DNA of 64,000 nt from Dehalococcoidia bacterium (lineage in GTDB: Bacteria; Chloroflexota; Dehalococcoidia; Lucifugimonadales; Australimonadaceae): assembly GCA_022449765.1 (NCBI GenBank), contig JAKUPZ010000002.1, positions 1 through 64,000 on the forward strand, read 5' to 3'. The notes beneath the pieces are model-generated. The model ran no database searches. It had not been told where the DNA came from and was given only the letters and a program-made list of their open reading frames with translations. This document shows positions 1-6,957 of the stretch, piece after piece; the stretch's first letter is position 1, and each line of letters starts with the position of its first letter. The position numbers and the translations under genes are program-made.

Positions 1-512
1 TGTTTTTCAGCGGGATAGGTCAATTCTGCCTGCTCTGCAAGCTCCACCAAAGCATTCCCTGCCTTTCGCATGTAAGCCGGATCAAGTAAGTCACCTTCCT
101 CAAATAATCGAATCAGCTTGGGCTCAAGTCTGATGGTTCCTGAAATATTTTTTAAATTTGCGGTATTAAAATGCTTCATAGAATCGCTGATCCCTTCAAA
201 TGTGTGACCATTTGAAGGGAGAAATTTGCCCTTGCTGAATTCGAGTTGCTGCGAGATATTTGCTTCGTGCTCTACTTCGATAAGGGTGAAAGGGATATCT
301 CTAATGATCCCCTCGTCCCACCCTAAAGACCAGCGAGGTAGTTTAACTATACGAGCGCTAACTTTCCGCTGGGCTTCTTTAGTAAAAGTACCAAATGATT
401 CAATCCCAAAGCCGGAATTTCGCATCCTAGCCCTGTTAAAGAATGACCAGAATAGCAGGAAAGCAGTAATTGCTACGAATAAGAATATAGGGATCATATT
501 GTATGAGCTCAT
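1..512 (-). CDS. membrane-anchored protein of unknown function (3' end outside window)
   Basis: The reading frame is open from an ATG at 512 to the window edge, about 170 codons, with no stop. Residues ~6-22 form one hydrophobic segment (IPIFLFVAITAFLLFW) followed by basic residues, so the protein is probably inserted by an N-terminal helix with the rest cytoplasmic. I do not recognise the soluble part. A GGAG ribosome-binding site lies 8-9 bases before the ATG. The distinctive feature is upstream: an intrinsic terminator ends about 12 bases before the start codon and is preceded by a short Cys-run ORF, so expression may be attenuated. The gene also contains a perfect 12-bp inverted repeat at 191-220. 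Reality as a gene is likely; function is unknown. Confidence 0.7.
   Translation of the reverse strand, partial: MSSYNMIPIFLFVAITAFLLFWSFFNRARMRNSGFGIESFGTFTKEAQRKVSARIVKLPRWSLGWDEGIIRDIPFTLIEVEHEANISQQLEFSKGKFLPSNGHTFEGISDSMKHFNTANLKNISGTIRLEPKLIRLFEEGDLLDPAYMRKAGNALVELAEQAELTYPAEK
191..220. repeat. perfect intragenic inverted repeat, 12-bp arms
   Basis: Arms TCCCTTCAAATG (191-202) and CATTTGAAGGGA (209-220) are perfectly complementary around a 6-base loop. They lie inside the coding sequence of the 1-512 gene, in codons for the LPSN..TFEGI region. There is no U-run, so this is not a terminator. Confidence 0.9.
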
Positions 513-523
513 TTTTTAACTCC

Positions 524-552
524 AAAAAAAACCCCCTTGTTTTCAAGGGGGT
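524..552 (-). terminator. intrinsic terminator in the leader of the 1-512 gene
   Basis: On the minus strand a 9-bp GC-rich stem (531-539 with 544-552, tetraloop 540-543) is followed at once by eight T residues (531-524, the first shared with the stem). This is a textbook Rho-independent terminator. It sits just before the ribosome-binding site of the 1-512 gene and after the Cys-run short ORF. It could end transcription from the dehydrogenase gene, act as an attenuator for the 1-512 gene, or both. Confidence 0.85.
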
Positions 553-583
553 AAGCATTTTTCCTAGGTTTTTTAAAACTTTC

Positions 584-673
584 TCAGCGCACACCGTAAT
601 GCATGCAGCTAGAGGAAAAAGGGTTTGCTCCCCCCTCTTCGCTACAACAACAACAACAATTGAACATCATCAT
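584..673 (-). CDS. 29-residue leader peptide with five consecutive Cys codons
   Basis: A short ORF begins with three ATG codons (673-665) and soon has five TGT codons in a row (658-644), then a Ser/Gly-rich tail and a sixth Cys; it stops at TGA 586-584. No Shine-Dalgarno precedes it. A TAATAT hexamer lies 6 bases upstream of the first ATG, which is leaderless-promoter geometry. The terminator at 552-524 follows 31 bases after the stop, and the ribosome-binding site and ATG of the 1-512 gene come next. The order leader peptide with repeated codons, terminator, gene is the classical attenuator layout. Poly-Cys leaderless short ORFs acting as Cys-responsive attenuators are known from mycobacteria. 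The role here is inferred. Confidence 0.5.
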   Translation of the reverse strand: MMMFNCCCCCSEEGGANPFSSSCMHYGVR

Positions 674-679
674 GTGCAT

Positions 680-685
680 ATATTA
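680..685 (-). promoter_or_regulatory. candidate -10 box for the poly-Cys leader
   Basis: TAATAT on the minus strand ends 6 bases before the first ATG of the short ORF, so transcription would start at or next to the A of ATG. I see no convincing -35 box at 16-18 bp spacing. Confidence 0.35.
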
Positions 686-725
686 ATGGTACATCATTTG
701 AACTTTGGGCACCAGAAGAACTTCC

Positions 726-1625
726 TTAGTTGGAAGTTTCTCCGCTGACGATCACTCCGTTTTGAGCCTCGATCATCTTTATGGACTCTAGAGGATCGCT
801 TGCGCTGAACCCTGCTTCAATCGCTTGTTCCCAATATACCTCAGCTAATTCACGTAGCGGCAATTGCAAGCCGACTTGTTCACTAAGCCAGCGAGTGCGT
901 AGCTGGTTTACATGGTGACCGTAGAGATGAGACGTCTGATTACCAAAATCACGTGCTAGTAATTTTGGACCAATGCGTTCAAGCTGGCGACTATTAGCAG
1001 ATGCAGAGCGTAATACTTCTAATAGCAGGTTCATATCAAGGTTTAATGATGCGGCGAGAGCAAATGTTTCCATAATTATGATTTGGTTAACATCACCAAT
1101 GAGATTATTGAGTAATTTGGTTATATTTCCACTGCCAACGGGGCCCATTAAGTGCGCAGCGATGCTTACATGAGCAAGAATGGGTTTTATTTTTTCAAAA
1201 GCAACAGGATCCCCTCCCGCCATGATTGTTAATTTCCCGTCCCATGCGACCTTCCCTGTACCGGAAACAGGAGCATCAATGTAGGTGGCTTGATGGGTTT
1301 CACATAATGCTGCAAATCGCTTGGCTGATTCTGGGTGAATAGTGCTGTGGTCAACAATTATGACACCAGGTTTAATGCTTGAGAGCACTCCATTGTCACC
1401 GTTAAGAACAAGCTCAACGATATCTTCGCCCTGAAGGCAAAGTATCACTACGTCAGCAGTAGCAGATCCTTCAGACGGGGTTCCTCCGTTTCGCGCACCT
1501 AAGGCAACGAGTTCTTGAATTTTTCCTTGACTACGGTTAACAACCGTGACATCGACTCCAGCTTTAATAAGGTTGATAGCTATTGGCTTACCCATTAGCC
1601 CAATTCCAATGAATGTTACTTTCAT
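726..1625 (-). CDS. NAD(P)-binding beta-hydroxyacid dehydrogenase (3-hydroxyisobutyrate dehydrogenase-like)
   Basis: Probably oxidises a beta-hydroxyacid, or reduces the semialdehyde, with NAD(P). The N-terminus is a Rossmann fold (MKVTFIGIGLMGKP). The family substrate motif appears as DAPVSGTGKVAWDGKL near residue 120, and the catalytic-Lys region as GSGNITKLLNN near 165. Length (299 aa) fits the family. An ATG at 1625 has an AGGAGA site just upstream; an in-frame TTG 18 bases earlier lies in front of that site and is less likely. The substrate (3-hydroxyisobutyrate, tartronate semialdehyde or another) cannot be told from sequence. The next terminator downstream is at 552-524, beyond the poly-Cys ORF. 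Confidence 0.85.
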   Translation of the reverse strand: MKVTFIGIGLMGKPIAINLIKAGVDVTVVNRSQGKIQELVALGARNGGTPSEGSATADVVILCLQGEDIVELVLNGDNGVLSSIKPGVIIVDHSTIHPESAKRFAALCETHQATYIDAPVSGTGKVAWDGKLTIMAGGDPVAFEKIKPILAHVSIAAHLMGPVGSGNITKLLNNLIGDVNQIIIMETFALAASLNLDMNLLLEVLRSASANSRQLERIGPKLLARDFGNQTSHLYGHHVNQLRTRWLSEQVGLQLPLRELAEVYWEQAIEAGFSASDPLESIKMIEAQNGVIVSGETSN

Positions 1626-1657
1626 CGTTCTCCTCAAAATCAAAGATTTGCTCTAAT

Positions 1658-1693
1658 AAAACAGGCCTTCAGTACGTACCGAAGGCCTGTTTT
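1658..1693 (-). terminator. intrinsic terminator after the 1711-2346 gene
   Basis: A 13-bp perfect stem (1658-1670 with 1681-1693, AAAACAGGCCTTC and its complement) encloses a 10-base loop. On the minus strand the stem ends in TTTT. The A/T flanks could also allow function on the other strand, but no plus-strand gene ends here. Confidence 0.8.
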
Positions 1694-1710
1694 ATGAAAG
1701 TAGCTACTTA

Positions 1711-2346
1711 CTAAGCTTCGTCTTTGGATCTAAGGGTTAGAACTCCCATAATTACCACTGTAAGGGTAAAGAGCATGAATGCCACGTCATTAAGGTAAAA
1801 GTCATCGGCAAGCTCAGGGTAAGATATTACTGCGCTTCCTACTAGGACCACTCCAAGAATAATGCTGATTATTCCAATAATGATATTTAGACTCTTGGAT
1901 AAATAAATAGCTAGCCCTGTGAAGATTCCCGTTGCTCCTAGAAGTACAGGAAATGCATAAGAACCAGCATCATTTACAGCAGCTATAAGTTCTTGTGAAC
2001 CACGGAAATCTGTGTCCGTTGAGACAATTCCGACTCCTAGATTTGCCGCGCTAGCTGCAGCTGCAAGAAGCGCTACTATAGCTCCAAGACCTGCTATATC
2101 TGATGCTACGCTGCCTCCAGTGTTCATTGATCGATTCAGGAATACCAGTGCAATTAGCATTGTGATCCATGACGTCATGCCGAGAAGCATGACGTAAGGA
2201 GCAAGGTCATCTGCTTGGATGGCCGCTATTTCCTCAACATAAGTCGGATTTGCTCCATCTGGACTAGGCCACAGTCCCATCCATACTGCCATCATAAGTA
2301 TTGGAGCTATTGTCAATAAGTATCCAGTAAGTTTCTTTGAAATCAT
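1711..2346 (-). CDS. six-helix integral membrane protein of unknown function
   Basis: The 211-residue product is almost entirely hydrophobic, with about six predicted membrane segments (roughly residues 8-27, 50-70, 82-108, 130-150, 153-177 and 184-205) and a charged C-terminal tail. A polar, acidic loop (PYVEEIAAIQADD) follows the first helix. I recognise no known transporter signature. A GGGAG site precedes the ATG. It lies downstream of the MmpL gene on the same strand but appears to have its own promoter (2392-2420) with a palindrome over the predicted start point, suggesting separate regulation. A terminator follows at 1658-1693. Confidence 0.75.
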   Translation of the reverse strand: MISKKLTGYLLTIAPILMMAVWMGLWPSPDGANPTYVEEIAAIQADDLAPYVMLLGMTSWITMLIALVFLNRSMNTGGSVASDIAGLGAIVALLAAAASAANLGVGIVSTDTDFRGSQELIAAVNDAGSYAFPVLLGATGIFTGLAIYLSKSLNIIIGIISIILGVVLVGSAVISYPELADDFYLNDVAFMLFTLTVVIMGVLTLRSKDEA

Positions 2347-2366
2347 TACTATACTCCCTTATAAAT

Positions 2367-2387
2367 TGACTCTATTAATTAGAGTCA
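2367..2387. promoter_or_regulatory. 21-bp operator-like palindrome
   Basis: TGACTCTA (2367-2374) and TAGAGTCA (2380-2387) are perfect 8-bp half-sites with a 5-base AT centre. It lies between the predicted promoter and the ribosome-binding site of the 1711-2346 gene and overlaps the predicted transcription start (about 2385). It lacks a U-run, so a dimeric repressor site is more plausible than a terminator. Confidence 0.45.
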
Positions 2388-2391
2388 TCTA

Positions 2392-2420
2392 CATATCCCA
2401 TATGGATTTCGGTTTGTAAA
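2392..2420 (-). promoter_or_regulatory. candidate sigma70-type promoter for the 1711-2346 gene
   Basis: On the minus strand TTTACA (2420-2415) and GATATG (2397-2392) are separated by exactly 17 bases. The predicted start point falls in the adjacent palindrome. Confidence 0.4.
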
Positions 2421-2463
2421 CTGATTTCGTATTAATAATTCGATGGGTTAGGCCAATAGAGTG

Positions 2464-4785
2464 CTATTTAATTGCGGTTTCTTCCCTCCTTGGCCACCAA
2501 CTCCATTTCCCAAGTATGGCTGTCATGCTGGGGACTAGAAATGCTCTGACGATAAAAGTATCTATTAAGACCCCAAGCATTACTGCGAAGCCGAGCTGAA
2601 ACAGATCCCTAAGAGGCAGCGTAGTCAGAACGGCAAAAGTACCAGCAAGAATTATCCCAGCAGAGGTAATAACACCTCCAGTTCTTCCAACTGCAGTGGC
2701 TATACCCGCCTGCATGCCTTCCGCTTTGACAGCTTCACGAATCCTGGACATTACGAAAATATTGTAGTCAGCACCTAATGCGACTAAGAAAATAAACATC
2801 CAGACACCATTGGAGTAAGCAACCCCTGTATGGGAGAACACATTTTGGAAAATAAAGATTGCAATTCCAAAAGTTGCCCCGAAGCTTACTATCACGCTAA
2901 ATACCAGATATAGGGGGGCAACAAGGGATTTTAATAGAAGTACAAGTACTAAGAAGATTGCTAATAGAGAAACTGGCGCTAGCCAGCTTATGTCACTGTC
3001 AATTGATGCTTTGGTATCAGTTTGTAATGCTGTGGCTCCACCTACAAGCACTTGATAATTGTTGTCCATCCCTATTGATGAAGCAGCGGCAGCAGTACGT
3101 ACGGTGTTGATAAGCTCAAGTGCTCTTGAAGAGTAGGGGTCATCAGCTAGAGATATTTCTAGACGGGCTGTTGAACCATCAGGCGAAATAAACCTTCCAG
3201 CACCTTGTGCTAAAGCCTCAGGCATGGTCACAGGGATACCTATTGGCCGCGTAGGACCAGTGACGGTGGAGACCCCGTCAATGAGCGCAACTTGATTGGC
3301 CAAATTTTCTAAGTTTTGGTAGGACTCCATTATGTTGCCCTTTTTGCTCTCTACAAGCATTTCACTTGGGGCTAACTGCCCTGGCGGGAATGCGCTTGAT
3401 AGAAGAGCGTAGCCTACCTTGGATTCAGTATCGTCAGGAAACCCATCAAGAAAATTGTAGCTAGGTTTCATTGACCATGCTGGGAGAGTGGCAAGAACAA
3501 TTCCAACCATAGTAATAGTAAAAATCACACGTGGCTTCGAGCTAACTAACCTACCCGCCTTATCCCATACACCGTTGTTTGTATTTTGGGAGCCATCATT
3601 TTTACGAAATACTTTCCCTACGGTCCTTAAAACTAGCGAAATAATTATGGACGCTACCAGAAGAGGTAAAAATATGATGCTTAGTATTAAAGCAATTACT
3701 TTTCCAGCGCCGTCTTCTGGGATCAGGTTGTTGTTTGGCCAAAATGCCCATCTTCCTATGAGGGCGATTACAGCTGGAATAACAAATAACCCTGAAATTA
3801 GCACGACGACAATTGCCATAGCGAGCATAGGGCCAAGCGATTTAAAGGATCCAAAAGATGCAAAGCTGAGTGCGGACATAGCAACTACTGTTGTACCTGC
3901 TGACCCTGCGATTGAAGGCCCGACACTGGACATGGCTGCATGCATTGCAGACCATCTGTTTGGTTCTCGGGTGAGCTCTTCTTTATAACGAGAAACAATA
4001 AACATTGCGTAGTTAGTGCCCGCACCAAAAACCAGAATAGACATTATGGAGGTTACTTGCTGGTTTAAGGCTAATCCAAATTCTTTAGCAAGGATGGCAG
4101 ATATGCTTTGCGCCAGCATTAGAGATGTTCCCGTGACAATTAATGGCACAATTGCCAAGAGAGGCGAGCGGTAGATTAGTAGGAGAAGTACAAGAACTAG
4201 AACTACAGTAAACAAAGTTACTTTTATATCAATTGACCTAAAGACTTTTACTGCGTCATTAGTGATACCCGCAGGTCCTGTAACCGCAGATTGAATATTG
4301 AACATATCGCTTGCTTTTCGAGATTCAGTGACTAGCCAATCAACGGCTTCTTGGAAATCATCATTTGAAGGAGCACCACCGATCCCAACCACTACCATGC
4401 CCGTAGTACCAGAGGGTGAAATTAGCGTTGCTGCTGCTGCTGGAGAGTCAGTAGGAGAGAATACTGATGCAATTCTTTCAGGCGCAGCAGTAGTTTTAAT
4501 TGCGTTAGTGAACGTCGAGATAGCTTCCTGCAGTCCTGCAGTTTCCTGGCCAGAGCTAAATACCACCAGGGCTGGCACTCCATCATCTGATGGGAATTTC
4601 GTAGATTTTAGAGCTAAGGCAGTGACTGATTCAGCTTTTGGAGGCAGGAATTCGCTTTGCTCACCACTTGTTACTTCTGATAGAGCAGGAGCAATTGAGA
4701 AACCTCCTCCAATAATTAGAAGCCATAGTAATATAGCTACACCAGCGCCTCTGATACTGGACGAGCTGAATAATAGAGATTGCAT
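2464..4785 (-). CDS. MMPL/RND-family membrane exporter
   Basis: A 773-residue RND-superfamily protein of MmpL type, expected to export lipids, hopanoids or hydrophobic compounds using the proton gradient. It has the classic duplicated plan: one N-terminal helix, a large extracytoplasmic domain (~35-190), six helices (~195-400), a second extracytoplasmic domain (~430-590) and six more helices (~600-760). Charged residues typical of the proton relay occur in the central helices (GAGTNYAMFIVSRYKEE and GADYNIFVMSRIREA repeats). It lacks a partner membrane-fusion protein, as is usual for MmpL. The ATG at 4785 has only a weak AGG site. It is divergent from the amidohydrolase operon; the cargo is unknown. 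Confidence 0.9.
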   Translation of the reverse strand: MQSLLFSSSSIRGAGVAILLWLLIIGGGFSIAPALSEVTSGEQSEFLPPKAESVTALALKSTKFPSDDGVPALVVFSSGQETAGLQEAISTFTNAIKTTAAPERIASVFSPTDSPAAAATLISPSGTTGMVVVGIGGAPSNDDFQEAVDWLVTESRKASDMFNIQSAVTGPAGITNDAVKVFRSIDIKVTLFTVVLVLVLLLLIYRSPLLAIVPLIVTGTSLMLAQSISAILAKEFGLALNQQVTSIMSILVFGAGTNYAMFIVSRYKEELTREPNRWSAMHAAMSSVGPSIAGSAGTTVVAMSALSFASFGSFKSLGPMLAMAIVVVLISGLFVIPAVIALIGRWAFWPNNNLIPEDGAGKVIALILSIIFLPLLVASIIISLVLRTVGKVFRKNDGSQNTNNGVWDKAGRLVSSKPRVIFTITMVGIVLATLPAWSMKPSYNFLDGFPDDTESKVGYALLSSAFPPGQLAPSEMLVESKKGNIMESYQNLENLANQVALIDGVSTVTGPTRPIGIPVTMPEALAQGAGRFISPDGSTARLEISLADDPYSSRALELINTVRTAAAASSIGMDNNYQVLVGGATALQTDTKASIDSDISWLAPVSLLAIFLVLVLLLKSLVAPLYLVFSVIVSFGATFGIAIFIFQNVFSHTGVAYSNGVWMFIFLVALGADYNIFVMSRIREAVKAEGMQAGIATAVGRTGGVITSAGIILAGTFAVLTTLPLRDLFQLGFAVMLGVLIDTFIVRAFLVPSMTAILGKWSWWPRREETAIK

Positions 4786-4920
4786 TATGTAAACCTAAAT
4801 TTCCCTGGATATTTGTTGCGATTGTGTCGCTGTGTTAATTATATGGATATAGATTAATTTTCGGAATTATTTTCAAGGAAATTAAGAGTAAAAGAACAGG
4901 TTAAATTAAAAGAGGACTAT

Positions 4921-6081
4921 ATGCGTAATGGGTTTCAAGTTTTTGATGCAGATACTCATCTTCAGCCGTCGGTTGAAACTCTGACTCAGTATATGGGTAA
5001 AGCATTACTTAATAGAAAATCAGAGCTTGAGCCATTTTTAAGAGAAGTTAAAACGGGTCGTGCAGGTCAAGTTCTTGACCCTCCTTTTAATCATTGGTAC
5101 CGATTTGAGAACGTAGGGGGATGGGGCGCAGGCAAACCTCGCCATCTTGGGGAGTCTGGTCCTCGTGAGAAAGAGGAACGGCATTTTCAGAATTTCATGG
5201 GATCAAAGTACCCTTCTAGGTATTCTGAAGATTGGAATATCGAGCAGCGGATAGCAGAAATGGACGAAGAAGGAGTGGATGTAGAGCTTCTTGTCCCTGG
5301 CTCGTTCACGGGCTCCAAAGATGTGTCGGTAGACATAGCCATGATCGAGACGCTCCATCGATTTTTAGACGACGTTTGTTCTCGTTATCCCGATAGGCTT
5401 ACATCAATGATCACTGCGAGCGCTCGTGACGTGGATGCGGCTGTAAATGAAATTAAGAGATGGGGAAAGGCACGCTGGGCGCGCGGGGTAATAATGGATT
5501 TGCCCGTGGACTACCCAATTGATCATCCAGATTTACATCCAATTTGGAAGCTAGCCGATGAATTGGGCCTTGTCGTAGTACACCATAGTTTTGCTTCAGG
5601 TTACCCAGGGTACAGGGATTTATGGGAAAGCCCTTTTATTGGACGCACTGCCTCGCACCCCTGGGGTGCAATGAGAATGGTTGCAGCGTTCATGGGATCT
5701 GGGTTAATGGATTTGTATCCCAATATCAATTTGGCTATTTTGGAATCTGGGTTTGGATGGTTACCATTTTGGATGAAGCGAATGGAAGATCAAGTTCATT
5801 ACATGGGTTACGTTTCGGAGCATCTGAAGAGCACTATGGAAGAATACATGACGGGAGGCCGTTTTTTTGCCGCAGTTGTCCTGCATGAAGGCCAAGAGAT
5901 GGTCAAAATGGTGAGCGATTTCATGGGGGATCATGTACTCATGTTTGGCTCTGACTTTCCTCATGCAGAATCACGCTTCCCAGACTCGGTCGACGAATTC
6001 CTTGGCTGGAACAAGCTTCCTGATGATTTGAAAAGGAAATTGCTTTGGGACAATCCGGCGAAATGCTTTAGGTGGGAATAA
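4921..6081 (+). CDS. amidohydrolase-2 family metal-dependent hydrolase/decarboxylase
   Basis: A TIM-barrel enzyme of the ACMSD-like amidohydrolase-2 family, which hydrolyses or decarboxylates small acids, often ring-cleavage products. Metal-site motifs are in order: DADTH at residues 9-13, a VVVHHS strand with His221/222, ESG at 275 and GSDFPH with Asp at ~345. At 386 aa it is longer than the usual ~300-340, with an insertion around residues 40-100. An AGAGGA site sits just before the ATG. It begins a three-gene run with the VOC protein and the molybdenum hydroxylase, consistent with a catabolic pathway for an aromatic or heterocyclic acid. Substrate unknown. Confidence 0.85.
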   Translation: MRNGFQVFDADTHLQPSVETLTQYMGKALLNRKSELEPFLREVKTGRAGQVLDPPFNHWYRFENVGGWGAGKPRHLGESGPREKEERHFQNFMGSKYPSRYSEDWNIEQRIAEMDEEGVDVELLVPGSFTGSKDVSVDIAMIETLHRFLDDVCSRYPDRLTSMITASARDVDAAVNEIKRWGKARWARGVIMDLPVDYPIDHPDLHPIWKLADELGLVVVHHSFASGYPGYRDLWESPFIGRTASHPWGAMRMVAAFMGSGLMDLYPNINLAILESGFGWLPFWMKRMEDQVHYMGYVSEHLKSTMEEYMTGGRFFAAVVLHEGQEMVKMVSDFMGDHVLMFGSDFPHAESRFPDSVDEFLGWNKLPDDLKRKLLWDNPAKCFRWE

Positions 6082-6089
6082 GATTACCA

Positions 6090-6941
6090 ATGCCTTTCAT
6101 TAATCCTCGAGGAATAACATTTGGGCACTATGAATGTCGTAACTTGGATGAAAGCCTCGCTGTGCTTTCAGATCTTTTTGCATGCGAGATAATTGATCGG
6201 CAGGAAAAGAATGCGCAGGTAAAACACCCTAATACATCTACTTCTTTGATAGTTCATGAGCTAAATGAGTCAATACCAGATAAGCCACATGCCAATCACT
6301 ATGGATTTCGGGTCGCCCATCACAAGGAGATTGAGGCAGCTGCAAAATACTTATCCGAAAACAAGGGAAAATATCGCCTAAAGAGCATAGTTGGGCCTCA
6401 GGCTAGCCACTTTGCATACTCAGTGTATTTAGAGGAACCAGGGGGAAATACCCTTGAACTTGAGTACTATAATCCCAATGCTGCAACACACGGCAGAAGG
6501 ATTGCTTCCGGGCATTGGAACAATCTTTTATCGGACCCTGATTTTTCGTCTAAGGGATTCATGCCACAAGCAATGTCACACGGAACACTTGAGTGCGATA
6601 ACCCTGAAATCAGTAATAAATTCTATACAGAAGTTTTAGGGCTTGAAGTGGTTGGAGGGGGCAATATTTCGACCTATATAGGATTGTCGTCCCAGCCTTG
6701 GTACATAGTGGTTTTACCAGCTACTTTGAGAGTGCATTTACGACCAACAAATAGATACGTAATTAAATTAGGGAGCCGGGTAGAAGTAATTGAGGCATAT
6801 AATCAACTATCGGCTGACCCAAAAGGTATTTCACAATTAAGTGAATTATCTGATGACGATAAAGAGCCTTGGTTTTTATTGTCTGACCCCGATAAAAACT
6901 GGTGGGAGATAACTTCTTCCTCTCTACCTAATTTCAGCTAA
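6090..6941 (+). CDS. two-domain VOC (glyoxalase/type I extradiol dioxygenase-like) protein
   Basis: Two vicinal-oxygen-chelate modules in tandem (about residues 8-135 and 155-280) give the layout of type I extradiol dioxygenases. The first module carries plausible metal ligands: GHYE, NHYGF and the C-terminal NTLELEYY glutamate. The second module starts GTLECDN and ends WWEI. The strict dioxygenase pattern cannot be confirmed by eye, so a lyase, isomerase or ring-cleavage role is open. I chose the ATG at 6090. An in-frame GTG at 6072 would overlap the end of the amidohydrolase; neither has a strong ribosome-binding site. Only 16 bases separate it from the molybdenum subunit gene. Confidence 0.75.
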   Translation: MPFINPRGITFGHYECRNLDESLAVLSDLFACEIIDRQEKNAQVKHPNTSTSLIVHELNESIPDKPHANHYGFRVAHHKEIEAAAKYLSENKGKYRLKSIVGPQASHFAYSVYLEEPGGNTLELEYYNPNAATHGRRIASGHWNNLLSDPDFSSKGFMPQAMSHGTLECDNPEISNKFYTEVLGLEVVGGGNISTYIGLSSQPWYIVVLPATLRVHLRPTNRYVIKLGSRVEVIEAYNQLSADPKGISQLSELSDDDKEPWFLLSDPDKNWWEITSSSLPNFS

Positions 6942-6957
6942 ATTTTATGGAGATGCT

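Noticed and set aside
226-519. A 97-codon plus-strand frame over the first gene
   Set aside because: The minus-strand frame over the same bases is open to the window edge, has a GGAG site and a sensible membrane helix; the plus frame is antisense and lacks any recognisable protein.
707-719. 13-base string GGCACCAGAAGAA shared with about 26131-26143
   Set aside because: Too short, with no flanking similarity and unrelated contexts; treated as chance rather than a dispersed repeat.
503-748. An 81-codon plus-strand frame across the terminator and poly-Cys region
   Set aside because: It is antisense to the terminator and leader and has no ribosome-binding site or family match.
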